From Anaerolineales bacterium (lineage in GTDB: Bacteria; Chloroflexota; Anaerolineae; Anaerolineales; Villigracilaceae): a DNA stretch of 33,002 bases. This document shows positions 1-8,035 of this stretch, piece after piece (position 1 is the stretch's first letter; each line of letters starts with the position of its first letter). The position numbers were made by a program, and so were the translations under genes. The stretch lies in NCBI GenBank assembly GCA_013360875.1, contig JABWAU010000030.1:1-33002 (forward strand), written 5' to 3'. Under the pieces are notes generated by a model, which was given only the letters and a program-made list of their open reading frames with translations, had not been told where the DNA came from and made no database searches.

Positions 1-1
1 C

Positions 2-1975
2 GCCGCGCAACAGATGTTGATCCGCGCGGAGGAATTGGGAATCGGTACAGCGTTCACCCGCGCCGATAACATGGTTCCGTGCAACATTGGCGGCGCAGGG
101 ATGTGCTGTAAGCAATGCGGCATGGGTCCCTGCCGATTGACGAAGAGCGGCGAAGTGGGCGTGTGCGGCGCGACGCTGGATACGATTCAGGCGCGCAATC
201 TGACGCGCGCCATCGCGGCGGGCGGCGCGGCGCACTCCGATCACGGGCGCGACATGGCGTTCCTGTTGAAGGCTACGGCAAATGGCGAAGCGGAGGGATA
301 TTCCATACGTGACGTTGCCAAACTGCGGATGGTCGCTTCGTACTATGACATCAAAATCGAGGGACGTTCGCCCGAAGAGATCGCCAACGATCTGGCTGAC
401 CTTTACATTTCCCAATTTGGTCAGCAGCGCGGCGAAGTGGTGCCAGCCAAACGCGCACCGAAGAAAAGGCAGCAGATCTGGCGCGAGCAAAACGTCATTC
501 CGCGCGGCGTGGATCGCGAAGTGGTGGAGGCGCTGCACCGCACCCACATCGGCGACGACCAGGACCCCGAACATATTTTGAATCACGCGATCAGAACAGC
601 ACTGGCAGACGGCTGGGCTGGTTCGATGATCGCCACCGACATCTCGGACATTTTGTTCGGCACCCCCGCGCCGATTGTGGGACAGGCAAATCTGGGCGTG
701 ATCAAAGAGGACATGGTGAACGTTGTCGTTCACGGTCACGAACCGAGCCTGAGCGAGATGATCGTTGCCGCTTCGCAGGACCCCGAAATTATCGAATACG
801 CCAAGGCGGCAGGCGCGAACGGCGTGAACCTTTCGGGAATTTGCTGCACTGCCAATGAAATCCTCATGCGGCAGGGCATCCCGGCGGCGGGGAACTTCCT
901 GCATCAGGAACTTGCCATCCTGACGGGCGCGGTGGAGGCGATGGTGGTGGACGTGCAGTGCATCATGCAGGCTTTGGTCGGCTTGGCGCAAAACTTCCAC
1001 ACCAAGATCATCACCACCTCGCCGAAGGTGCGCATCACGGGGGCGACACACATCGAATTCGACGAACACAAGGCATTGACCATCGCCAAGCAGATTTTGA
1101 AGACGGCGATTGACAACTTCAAGAACCGCGACCGCTCGAAGACGCACATTCCGCAAATCAAAGAGGACGTCATCCCCGGTTTCTCACACGAGTACATCAA
1201 CTACATGCTCGGCGGCTCGTACCGCGCTTCGTTCCGTCCGCTCAATGACGCCATTATGGCGGGACGCATCCGCGGGGTGGCGGCGATTGTGGGCTGCAAC
1301 AATCCGCGCTCGTCGCAGGATTATCTGCACAATGTCGTTGTGAAGGAGTTGCTCAAGAACGACGTACTCGTCGTCCAGACGGGGTGTGGCGCGATTGCCG
1401 CGGGGAAGTTGGGGCTGATGTTGGGCGAAGCAGGCTTGAGCGAAGTCGGAAGCGGGCTTCGGGAAGTCTGCGAAACGGTGGGCATCCCGCCCGTTCTCCA
1501 CATGGGTTCGTGCGTGGACAATACCCGCATCCTGACCGTGCTGACGCAAATGGTGGAGGAGGGCGGCTTGGGTGATGACATTGACCAGATTCCCGCCGTC
1601 GGTCTCGCGCCCGAATGGATGAGCGAGAAGGCGTTGGCGATTGCGACGTATTGCGTGGCTTCGGGCGCGTATGTCATCTTTGGCGGCGCTTCGCCCGTGA
1701 GCGGCATGCCGGACCGAGTCAGCGATAGCGACGCGGTGCTTCATTACATCAGCGAAGGTTGGGAGAAGATTTACGGCGGCAAGCTGGAGTTTATCCCCGA
1801 CCCGCAGAAGATGATCGAAGCGACGCTGGCGCACATTGACAAAAAGCGCGCTGCGCTCGGTCTGCCCGCGTGGGAGAAGGATAAGTTTGGGCGCAGCGGC
1901 GATTGGAGAATGCGCGAATTGGAGAAGTTGCCGTTGGAGAAGAAGCGAGAGGCGATTTACGGAGTAGTCGGATAG
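2..1975 (+). CDS. acsA: Anaerobic CO dehydrogenase catalytic subunit (CODH/ACS beta), 5' partial
   Basis: Nickel-iron CO dehydrogenase that interconverts CO2 and CO and feeds CO to acetyl-CoA synthase. The frame is open to the left edge, and the codons before the first ATG (position 14) align with the family N-terminus (an AAQQM..AEELGIGTAF stretch), so the start lies outside the window. Counting from that ATG, the cysteines that bind the D and B clusters are C23, C31, C32, C35, C40 and C50. C-cluster ligand motifs follow in order: VHGH, GICC, VDVQC, GCNN, TGCG and MGSCVDNTR. The length fits the CooS/AcsA family. The last residues (VVG) and the TAG stop lie inside a TAGTC-type repeat that fills the spacer to acsB. 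The AcsA rather than stand-alone CooS role is inferred from the adjacent acsB. No cooC or acsF nickel-insertion gene is in the window. Confidence 0.96.
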   Translation, partial: AAQQMLIRAEELGIGTAFTRADNMVPCNIGGAGMCCKQCGMGPCRLTKSGEVGVCGATLDTIQARNLTRAIAAGGAAHSDHGRDMAFLLKATANGEAEGYSIRDVAKLRMVASYYDIKIEGRSPEEIANDLADLYISQFGQQRGEVVPAKRAPKKRQQIWREQNVIPRGVDREVVEALHRTHIGDDQDPEHILNHAIRTALADGWAGSMIATDISDILFGTPAPIVGQANLGVIKEDMVNVVVHGHEPSLSEMIVAASQDPEIIEYAKAAGANGVNLSGICCTANEILMRQGIPAAGNFLHQELAILTGAVEAMVVDVQCIMQALVGLAQNFHTKIITTSPKVRITGATHIEFDEHKALTIAKQILKTAIDNFKNRDRSKTHIPQIKEDVIPGFSHEYINYMLGGSYRASFRPLNDAIMAGRIRGVAAIVGCNNPRSSQDYLHNVVVKELLKNDVLVVQTGCGAIAAGKLGLMLGEAGLSEVGSGLREVCETVGIPPVLHMGSCVDNTRILTVLTQMVEEGGLGDDIDQIPAVGLAPEWMSEKALAIATYCVASGAYVIFGGASPVSGMPDRVSDSDAVLHYISEGWEKIYGGKLEFIPDPQKMIEATLAHIDKKRAALGLPAWEKDKFGRSGDWRMRELEKLPLEKKREAIYGVVG

Positions 1976-2057
1976 TCAGATAGTCGAATAGTCTCATAGT
2001 TGCCGACTGACGACCATGAGACTAGCGACTATTAGACTAGAAGACCAGGAGACTACA
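1964..2057. repeat. Degenerate 8-bp tandem-unit inverted repeat, acsA-acsB spacer
   Basis: The left arm is four TAGTC units at about 8-bp spacing (GTAGTCGGA, TAGTCAGA, TAGTCGAA, TAGTCTCA). The right arm repeats the complement, GACTA or GACCA, at 7-9 bp spacing. The inner stem pairs TAGTCTCATAGTTG with CGACCATGAGACTA, with one mismatch and one wobble. The outer units also pair with small slips. The element includes the acsA stop codon (1973-1975), and its last units carry the AGGAG (2047-2051) that is the only plausible ribosome binding site for acsB. Confidence 0.85.
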
Positions 2058-2059
2058 CT

Positions 2060-4345
2060 ATGTCGAAATACATTGCTACTCGAGCCATGCGCGGCGCGAA
2101 TGCGCTGGTCACCGAAGCCGAATTGATGTTGAATAAGGCGTTGAAGGAGAAAGGCGCGGAGACGCCCGTCTCGTTCCCGAACACGGCGTATTATCTTCCG
2201 ACGATTCTTGGGATGACTGGCAAGGCGGTGGAAAAACTCGGCGATCTTCAGCCCGTGTTGAAATACGCGCGCGATTTGCTTCACCCCATCCCTGCCTTTT
2301 CGAAATGGACGCCGTATCTCGGCGAGACGCTCGACTCAGGCATGGCAACGCTGCTCGCGGCGGAAGCCATCGAAGCCATCCGCTTCGTTTATGGACTTCA
2401 GCCCGAACCCATGCCTGGATTCAAACTCGCGGGAGGTACATCGTTCACAAGTCCCGATGCGAAAGAGGGAGATAATGGCGATGGGCATCTAAACGGTCCC
2501 ATTGACGACATTCAACTGCGCTCATGGGGCATCCAACTCGTGGACGGTCGTATGCCGGGATTTGCCGCCATCGTCGGTTGCGCAAAATCGAACGAGGTCG
2601 CGGTCAAGATCGTGCGCGAGTTGCAGCGCCGCAACATCCTGTGCTTCCTCAGCGGCAACGTCAACGGGCGCAGCATCATCCATCAACTGATGGAAGAGGG
2701 CGTGGAACTCGGTTACGACACCTACACCGTTCCCTTCGGGACAGACACCATCTCCGCGATTTACGCTTTGGGATTCGCCACCCGCTCCGCCCTGACCTTC
2801 GGCGGACTCAAGCCCGGTCAATCGCGCGAGATCCTGCTCTACAACAAGGAGCGCGTCTTTGCCTTTGTGCTTGCCCTCGGCGAAGTGGACGATTTGAAGT
2901 ACGCCGCGGCGGCAGGCGCGATCAACTTCGGTTTCCCCGTCATTGCGGATACGGTCATCCCTGAAATTTTGCCGACGGGCGTGACCACCTACGAACATGT
3001 CGTCTCCATGCCGTTCAATCAAATCGAAGGCAAGGACGATTTGGAACGCGCCGAGCGGCTGGTTCAGAAGTGTATCGAAGTGCGCGGGGTCAAGGTCAAG
3101 GTCTCGAACGTGGATGTGCCTGTGCCTTATGGTTCTGCTTTCGAGGGCGAAGTTGTTCGCAAAGCGGATTTGCGTGTGGAGTTCGGCGGCAAGCACTCGC
3201 GCGCCTTCGAGTACCTGTACATGGCGAAGTTGGACGAAGTGACCGACGGCAAGATCGAAGTCATCGGACCGGACTTCTCACAAATCCCCGCACAAGGCTC
3301 GATGGATCTGGGTATTGTCATAAAGGTCGCGGGGAGGCAAATGCAGCAGGACTTCGAGCCGGTGCTGGAGCGGCAGGTGCATTACTTCGTCAACGGCGCG
3401 AGCGGAATCCAGCACGTCGGTCAGCGCGACATCGCCTGGATCCGCATCTCGAATGCCGCCGCAGACAAGGGCTTCAACCTCGAACACTTCGGCAAGATAT
3501 TGCACGCGCGCTTCCACGAGGACTTCGGCGCCATCGTGGACAAAGTGGAAGTGACCATCGTCACCGACCCCGCGTTGCACGCCGAGTGGCTGGAAAAGGC
3601 GCGCGCTGCCTACGACTACCGCAACAAACGCCTTGCCGACCTGACCGACGACAAGGTGGATGAGTTCTACTCCTGTACGCTTTGCCAGTCGTTCGCGCCG
3701 AATCACGTCTGCGTGGTCTCGCCCGAACGGCTCGGTCTGTGCGGCGCGTACAACTGGCTGGACTGCAAAGCCTCCTACAACATCAACCCGACGGGACCCA
3801 ACCAGCCCATCAAACTCGGCAAGCAACTCGATGACCGAAAGGGTTACTGGCAGGGGACGAACGATTACGCCAAAATCGGCTCGCATGGCGTGGTACAGGA
3901 AGTCTCGATGTATTCCATCATGGAAAACCCGATGACCGCCTGCGGTTGTTTCGAGTGCATCGTCATGCTCATCCCCGAAGCCAACGGCGTGATGGTCGTC
4001 TCGCGGGAGGATACTTCCATGACTCCCGCAGGCATGACCTTCTCGACCCTGGCGGGTATCGCGGGCGGCGGCTTGCAAACCCCGGGCGTGATGGGCGTGG
4101 GCAAGTACTACCTCATCAGCCCCAAGTTCATCTCCGCCGACGGCGGTTTCAAGCGCGTGGTGTGGATGTCGTCTGTGTTGAAGCAGACCATGAACGATGA
4201 GTTCAAAGCGGTCTGCGAACGCGAAGGCGACCCCGATCTGCTCGACAAGATTGCCGACGAAAGGAATGTCACAACGGTTGATGAACTCCTTGCCTGGCTG
4301 GAGGCGCACAATCATCCCGCCATGGCGATGGAGCCGATGTTCTAA
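2060..4345 (+). CDS. acsB: Acetyl-CoA synthase, CODH/ACS alpha subunit
   Basis: Joins the methyl group from the corrinoid protein, CO from AcsA and CoA into acetyl-CoA at the nickel-iron A cluster. The A-cluster ligands are visible: C539, C542, C551 and C561 (YSCTLC..NHVC..GLC), then the C628-G629-C630 motif that holds the two-metal site. At 761 residues it is close to the bacterial enzyme (about 730). The N-terminal CO-channel domain, the middle domain and the C-terminal A-cluster domain are all present. The ATG at 2060 has AGGAG eight bases upstream, inside the repeat filling the spacer. It lies 84 bases after acsA. A bacterioferritin gene follows rather than the corrinoid protein genes. 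Confidence 0.97.
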   Translation: MSKYIATRAMRGANALVTEAELMLNKALKEKGAETPVSFPNTAYYLPTILGMTGKAVEKLGDLQPVLKYARDLLHPIPAFSKWTPYLGETLDSGMATLLAAEAIEAIRFVYGLQPEPMPGFKLAGGTSFTSPDAKEGDNGDGHLNGPIDDIQLRSWGIQLVDGRMPGFAAIVGCAKSNEVAVKIVRELQRRNILCFLSGNVNGRSIIHQLMEEGVELGYDTYTVPFGTDTISAIYALGFATRSALTFGGLKPGQSREILLYNKERVFAFVLALGEVDDLKYAAAAGAINFGFPVIADTVIPEILPTGVTTYEHVVSMPFNQIEGKDDLERAERLVQKCIEVRGVKVKVSNVDVPVPYGSAFEGEVVRKADLRVEFGGKHSRAFEYLYMAKLDEVTDGKIEVIGPDFSQIPAQGSMDLGIVIKVAGRQMQQDFEPVLERQVHYFVNGASGIQHVGQRDIAWIRISNAAADKGFNLEHFGKILHARFHEDFGAIVDKVEVTIVTDPALHAEWLEKARAAYDYRNKRLADLTDDKVDEFYSCTLCQSFAPNHVCVVSPERLGLCGAYNWLDCKASYNINPTGPNQPIKLGKQLDDRKGYWQGTNDYAKIGSHGVVQEVSMYSIMENPMTACGCFECIVMLIPEANGVMVVSREDTSMTPAGMTFSTLAGIAGGGLQTPGVMGVGKYYLISPKFISADGGFKRVVWMSSVLKQTMNDEFKAVCEREGDPDLLDKIADERNVTTVDELLAWLEAHNHPAMAMEPMF

Positions 4346-4350
4346 TTCTC

Positions 4351-4397
4351 GTTGGCATGTTGGAAAGTCCCAAGTTTGAACGTTTCAACGTGCCAAC
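4351..4397. repeat. Inverted repeat of GTTGG/CCAAC units, acsB-bfr spacer
   Basis: The left arm GTTGGCATGTTGGAAAGT (4351-4368) pairs with ACGTTTCAACGTGCCAAC (4380-4397), with two G-T wobbles and one mismatch. The right side continues to 4412 as TTTCAACG, TGCCAACT, TTTCAACT, TGCAACG, an 8-bp period. It has the same style as the other spacer repeats of this operon. An AGGAG ribosome binding site for bfr follows, outside the repeat. Confidence 0.75.
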
Positions 4398-4439
4398 TTT
4401 TCAACTTGCAACGATGAGCGAAGCGAATAGGAGAAAAAC

Positions 4440-4916
4440 ATGAAAGGCGATGAGAAACTCATCAAAGTCCTGAACGACCTATTGGCGGACGAACTGACCG
4501 CCATCAGCCAGTATATGGTGCATTCCGAGATGTGTGATAACTGGGGCTACGGCAAACTCCACAAGGATATCGAAAAGAAAGCCATTGATGAGATGCACCA
4601 TGCCGAGTGGCTCATCGGGCGCATCCTGTTCCTCGAAGGGATTCCGATTGTTTCCAAACTCAACGAGATGAAGATCGGCAAGAATGTGCAGGAAATGGTC
4701 AGCAACGACCAGGAGGCAGAGCTGGGCGCGATCAAAGCCTATAACGCGGCTATTGCGCTGGCGGGCGAAGTGGACGATCAGTCCACGGGCGACCTGCTTC
4801 TGACCATCCTCAAGATGGAGGAGGGACATCACGACTGGGCGAAGAAACAGCGCACGCAGATCGAGCAGATGGGGTTGGAGAACTACCTGAGCAATCAGGC
4901 GGGTGAAGAGGAGTAA
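4440..4916 (+). CDS. bfr: Bacterioferritin
   Basis: A four-helix ferritin that forms a 24-subunit iron-storage shell, binds haem between subunits and oxidises Fe(II) at a di-iron centre. All ferroxidase ligands are at the same numbers as in E. coli Bfr: E18, E51, H54, E94, E127 and H130. The haem-ligand methionine M52 is also present. The 158-residue length is standard, and AGGAG stands before the ATG. It sits inside a Wood-Ljungdahl operon whose enzymes are rich in iron-sulfur clusters, so a role in iron supply or in removing oxygen and peroxide from these oxygen-sensitive enzymes is plausible (inference). Confidence 0.93.
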   Translation: MKGDEKLIKVLNDLLADELTAISQYMVHSEMCDNWGYGKLHKDIEKKAIDEMHHAEWLIGRILFLEGIPIVSKLNEMKIGKNVQEMVSNDQEAELGAIKAYNAAIALAGEVDDQSTGDLLLTILKMEEGHHDWAKKQRTQIEQMGLENYLSNQAGEEE

Positions 4917-4930
4917 CCCCCATCCCCCGC

Positions 4931-4964
4931 CTTCCCCCAAATCGAAATGCGAATTTGGGGGAAG
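4931..4964. repeat. 12-bp perfect hairpin, bfr-CBS spacer
   Basis: CTTCCCCCAAAT (4931-4942) and ATTTGGGGGAAG (4953-4964) pair perfectly around a 10-base loop. The 3' arm holds the purine-rich stretch GGGGGAAGGGG, the only ribosome-binding-like sequence before the CBS gene, so folding could mask it. It could be a repetitive element, as in the neighbouring spacers. Confidence 0.75.
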
Positions 4965-4978
4965 GGGCTTTCGATGCC

Positions 4979-5479
4979 ATGACCGAACAAAAACTCGTCC
5001 GTGACCTGATGACCGTCGGTGTGCCGACCTGCAAATGGGACTCTCCCATCGTGGACATCGCGCGCTTCCTTTTGGAGAAGAACGTCGAGGCGATGTGCGT
5101 GCTCGATGCGGAGGGACACGGCATCGGCGTGGTGGGAGCGGATGAACTCGTCTGGGCGTACGCGCGGGAAGGGTATGAGAAATTGACCGCCGAAGACATT
5201 ATGAGCGAAGGCGTCCCTGAACTGCCGCCGGATATATCCCTTGCGGTCGCGGCGCAGATGATGAAGGACAGGGGCATCCGGGTCGCGTACATGCTGCACA
5301 ATTCGGCGGGAATTATTTATCCCGCGGCTTATATTTCATATCGTCATATTTTGCGTCACATGGCGGCAAAGGATGAAAGTGAATTGAAGGATCTGGGTCT
5401 CGCGGCGGAACGTAAATCGCCGATCGAGCAGTTCATCGAAAGAAGAGACGAGGCGAGGAGAAAAGCAGGATTAATTTGA
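4979..5479 (+). CDS. Two-CBS-domain protein
   Basis: A 166-residue protein made of a tandem CBS pair. The first unit is about residues 5-58 (VRDLMTVGVPTCKWDSPIVD..), the second about 66-130 (AEDIMSEGVPELPPDISLAV..), followed by a charged tail. CBS pairs usually bind adenine nucleotides or SAM and regulate a partner. No catalytic domain is fused here. The ATG at 4979 is preferred over the in-frame TTG at 4955, which lies inside a hairpin and has no ribosome binding site. Its place between bfr and acsD suggests an energy- or cofactor-sensing role for the operon products, but nothing in the sequence names the partner. Confidence 0.85.
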   Translation: MTEQKLVRDLMTVGVPTCKWDSPIVDIARFLLEKNVEAMCVLDAEGHGIGVVGADELVWAYAREGYEKLTAEDIMSEGVPELPPDISLAVAAQMMKDRGIRVAYMLHNSAGIIYPAAYISYRHILRHMAAKDESELKDLGLAAERKSPIEQFIERRDEARRKAGLI

Positions 5480-5494
5480 TGTCGTTGCAAATGG

Positions 5495-5617
5495 TGGTCG
5501 AGTAGAACCGTGTTTGTCGGCTCGTATCGAGACCACCCGAAGCAATCCTCGCCAACAGGAGATTGCTTCGCTCCGTTGGTCTCGATATGCTCACAACGAA
5601 CGCTCGCTACTCGACCA
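5495..5617. repeat. 123-bp nested palindromic element, CBS-acsD spacer
   Basis: Three nested arm pairs share one centre. TGGTCGAGTAG (5495-5505) pairs with CTACTCGACCA (5607-5617), perfect over 11 bp. ATCGAGACCA (5526-5535) pairs with TGGTCTCGAT (5577-5586), perfect over 10 bp. CGAAGCAATC (5538-5547) pairs with GATTGCTTCG (5561-5570), perfect over 10 bp. The GGTCTCGATA..CTCGCTACTCGACCA half resembles a palindromic intergenic repeat I recall from actinobacterial and other high-GC genomes. This resemblance is from memory. It is probably a dispersed REP-like element. Confidence 0.85.
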
Positions 5618-5656
5618 ACTCTGCTCACAATGACATAGGTGAACCAAGGAGATACC

Positions 5657-6601
5657 ATGCCCATAGAAATTCCAAAAGACAAATGGCCCGGAAGTATTCG
5701 CACCGTCACCATCGGCGCGACGAGCGCGGACGGCGGTACGCGCTCCAAAACCGTAACGCTTGGGGGGTATACAACCCTGCCCTTCATGCACTTCGAAGCG
5801 CCCATGTCGAATCCGCCCGTCATTGCGATCGAGATCAAATCGCGCAAACCTGACGACTGGTCGCCGCTGCTGTTCGAAGCGTGGGGCGATGTAATGAACG
5901 ACCCGGCTCAATGGGCGAAGAAAGCCGAGGAAACGGGAGCAGACCTGCTCGTCCTCGCGCTGACCGTTGAAGATTCAGTCGAGGATGCGGTCAAAGCGGT
6001 CAAATCCGTTTTGAGCGCGAGCGGACTCCCGCTCATCGTCTGGGGTCCGGGGCAGGCGGAGAAGGATAACGAACTGCTTGTCCCAATTGCCGAAGCGACG
6101 AAGGGCGAACGTCTCGTGCTTGGCATTTGCGAAGATAAAAACTACCGCACCATCGTCGCGACCGCGATGGCGAACGGTCATCTCGTGCAGGCGCGCACGC
6201 CGATGGATGTGAACCTCTCCAAGCAGTTGAACATTCTCATCAGCGACATGGGCATGCCCAAAGACCGCATCCTCATGGACCCGACGACGGGCGCGCTCGG
6301 CTATGGAATCGAATACGGTTACTCCGTGATGGAACGTCTGCGACTCGCTGCACTGCAGGGCGACGCGATGACCCAATCGCCGATGATCGTCACGCCTGGC
6401 TTCGAAGCGTGGAAAACGAAAGAGGCGAAGGTTGGCGAAGGTGTTCCCGAAGCGTGGGGCGATTGGAAAGCGCGCGCGATTAATTGGGAAACGCTCACCG
6501 CGATGGCATTGATCGAATCGGGCGCGGATGTGGTTGTGTTGAGGCATCCTGAGTCCGTGAGGCGTGTGCGTGAGGCAATCGGTGAATTGGTGATGGCTTG
6601 A
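5657..6601 (+). CDS. acsD: Corrinoid iron-sulfur protein small subunit (CODH/ACS delta)
   Basis: A TIM-barrel subunit that pairs with AcsC to carry the corrinoid methyl group between the AcsE methyltransferase and AcsB. At 314 residues it has family-typical segments: PPVIAIEIKSRKPDDW near the N-terminus, GADLLVLALTVED, LILGICEDKN-like and LMDPTTGALGYGIEYGYSVMERLRLAAL. The ATG at 5657 is preferred over the in-frame GTG at 5639, because AAGGAG stands six bases before it. The family has no metal ligands in this subunit; the corrin is shared with AcsC. The acsD-acsC spacer carries an unusual two-hairpin and tandem-repeat structure. Confidence 0.95.
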   Translation: MPIEIPKDKWPGSIRTVTIGATSADGGTRSKTVTLGGYTTLPFMHFEAPMSNPPVIAIEIKSRKPDDWSPLLFEAWGDVMNDPAQWAKKAEETGADLLVLALTVEDSVEDAVKAVKSVLSASGLPLIVWGPGQAEKDNELLVPIAEATKGERLVLGICEDKNYRTIVATAMANGHLVQARTPMDVNLSKQLNILISDMGMPKDRILMDPTTGALGYGIEYGYSVMERLRLAALQGDAMTQSPMIVTPGFEAWKTKEAKVGEGVPEAWGDWKARAINWETLTAMALIESGADVVVLRHPESVRRVREAIGELVMA

Positions 6602-6616
6602 TTTGTTGTTGCGTAA

Positions 6617-6660
6617 GCGACGTTCTCTAACGTCGCAGTATGCGTTAGAGAACGCATACT
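6617..6660. repeat. Two adjacent hairpins with complementary loops, acsD-acsC spacer
   Basis: The first hairpin is GCGACGTT-CTCT-AACGTCGC (6617-6636), the second AGTATGCGTT-AGAG-AACGCATACT (6637-6660). Both stems are perfect and they abut directly. The loops CTCT and AGAG are complementary. Alternatively GTTCTCTAACG (6622-6632) can pair with CGTTAGAGAAC (6643-6653) over 11 bp, which excludes both short hairpins. Confidence 0.85.
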
Positions 6661-6715
6661 ACGCAAAGATAGAACGCATACTGCGCAAAGATAGAACGCA
6701 TACTGTGCAAAGATA
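6650..6715. repeat. Three tandem 22-bp repeats upstream of acsC
   Basis: Three direct copies (6650-6671, 6672-6693, 6694-6715) of a unit starting GAACGCATACT and ending GCAAAGATA differ only at two bases in the middle (AC, GC, GT). The first 11 bases of each unit match the 3' arm of the second hairpin at 6637-6660, so the single 5' arm could pair with any of three 3' arms. The array ends nine bases before the acsC start, and AGGAG (6715-6719) overlaps its last base. Confidence 0.9.
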
Positions 6716-6724
6716 GGAGATAAC

Positions 6725-8035
6725 ATGGCTTTGTCAGGAATCCAAATCTACAAACTCCTCCCGCAAACCAACTGCAAAGAATGCGGCTTCCCCACCTGTC
6801 TCGCGTTTGCGATGAAACTTGCCGCCAAGCAAGTGGAACTCGGCGCGTGTCCGTACGTCAGCGAGGAATCGAAAAAGCAACTCGCCGAGTCTGCCGCGCC
6901 GCCGATTCGACTCGTCGCGCTCAAAGCCGATGGAACCGAAGTCAAAGCGGGCAACGAAGTCTGCATGTTCCGTCACGAAAAGACCTTTTACAACAAGCCT
7001 GGTCTTTTCATCCGCGTCAAAGCCTCCGACCCTGATCTTGCAAAGAAAGTTGCGGAAGCCGATGCGTACAAGGTCAATTACGTCGGGATGGATTTTTCGA
7101 TTGACGGCTTCGCGGTTCTTGCGGATGCTGATTTAGGTAATGCGATCAAAACGATTCGGACTGCGACGAAACGTCCGTTGATTTTGATGGGCAACCCCGC
7201 CTCGCTTCAAACTGGACTTTCAGCCTGCGGAGGCGAGACCCCGCTCCTCTACGCCGCCGACGCCTCCAACGCCGACGCGATGACAGACCTCGCGAAGACT
7301 CACAAAACCGCCCTCGTCGTCAAAGCGGACTCGCTCGACGCCCTCGCCGACTTGACTCAAAAGATTCAAGCGAAGGGAGTCGAAGACCTCGTCCTCGACC
7401 CGTCGCCAAAAACGTTGAGCGAGTCATTAATACGCAACACGCAACTTAGAAGACTCGCCCTCAAGAACACACGCGCCCTCGGTTATCCCATCATCGCCTT
7501 CCCCTGTGACGCGAAAGACGAAGGCATTGCCGCCGCACAGGCGATTGCGAAATACGCGGGCTTCGTGGTGTTGAGCGAGTTCAAGCCCGAATTGCTCTAT
7601 CCATTGCTCGTCCTGCGCGAGAACATCTACACCGACCCGCAGAAACCGATTCAAGTCCAGCCTGGCGTGTACGAAATCAACGCGCCCAAACCCGAAAGCC
7701 CCGTGCTGGTCACGACTAACTTCAGCATCACGTACTTCGCCGTTGCCAACGAAGTCGAAGGGTCTGGACTGCCAGCATGGCTCGTGGTAACCGATGCGGA
7801 AGGCATGTCCGTGCTGACGGCGTGGGCGGCGGGCAAATTCGACGCGGAGCGCATCGCCAAAGCCATCAAGGGATTCGATGTCGCAAGTAAGGTTAGCAGG
7901 AAGCGCGTTGTATTGCCCGGTCACGTGGCAGTGCTTTCCGGCGAAGTCGAAGAGGAACTCCCGGATTGGGAAGTCCGCGTCGGTCCGCGCGAGGCGGTGG
8001 ACCTGCCCGCGTTTATGAAACAAGCCTTGAATTAG
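6725..8035 (+). CDS. acsC: Corrinoid iron-sulfur protein large subunit (CODH/ACS gamma)
   Basis: Carries the [4Fe-4S] cluster and most of the cobamide contact of the corrinoid protein that shuttles the methyl group to acetyl-CoA synthase. The N-terminal cluster motif is CKECGFPTC..AC (C-x2-C-x4-C-x16-C) at about residues 18-42. A TIM-barrel domain follows, and then a C-terminal corrin-binding Rossmann-like domain with the family stretch VLVTTNFSITYFAVANEVEGSG. The 436-residue length is normal. AGGAG stands five bases before the ATG. The TAG stop is the first part of the palindrome filling the next spacer. Confidence 0.96.
   Translation: MALSGIQIYKLLPQTNCKECGFPTCLAFAMKLAAKQVELGACPYVSEESKKQLAESAAPPIRLVALKADGTEVKAGNEVCMFRHEKTFYNKPGLFIRVKASDPDLAKKVAEADAYKVNYVGMDFSIDGFAVLADADLGNAIKTIRTATKRPLILMGNPASLQTGLSACGGETPLLYAADASNADAMTDLAKTHKTALVVKADSLDALADLTQKIQAKGVEDLVLDPSPKTLSESLIRNTQLRRLALKNTRALGYPIIAFPCDAKDEGIAAAQAIAKYAGFVVLSEFKPELLYPLLVLRENIYTDPQKPIQVQPGVYEINAPKPESPVLVTTNFSITYFAVANEVEGSGLPAWLVVTDAEGMSVLTAWAAGKFDAERIAKAIKGFDVASKVSRKRVVLPGHVAVLSGEVEEELPDWEVRVGPREAVDLPAFMKQALN

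Noticed and set aside
3278-4315. Long reading frame on the minus strand opposite acsB
   Set aside because: It lies fully within the acsB coding sequence, has no recognisable family or ribosome binding site, and is explained by the codon bias of GC-rich DNA.
6650-6715. Possible CRISPR array (three 22-bp direct repeats)
   Set aside because: The copies are directly adjacent without spacers, and there are only three. It is a tandem repeat.
7432-7445. Two exact heptamers ACGCAAC in the acsC coding sequence, possible trace of the repeat family
   Set aside because: There are only two units, and the surrounding protein aligns with the AcsC family without an apparent insertion, so it may be chance.
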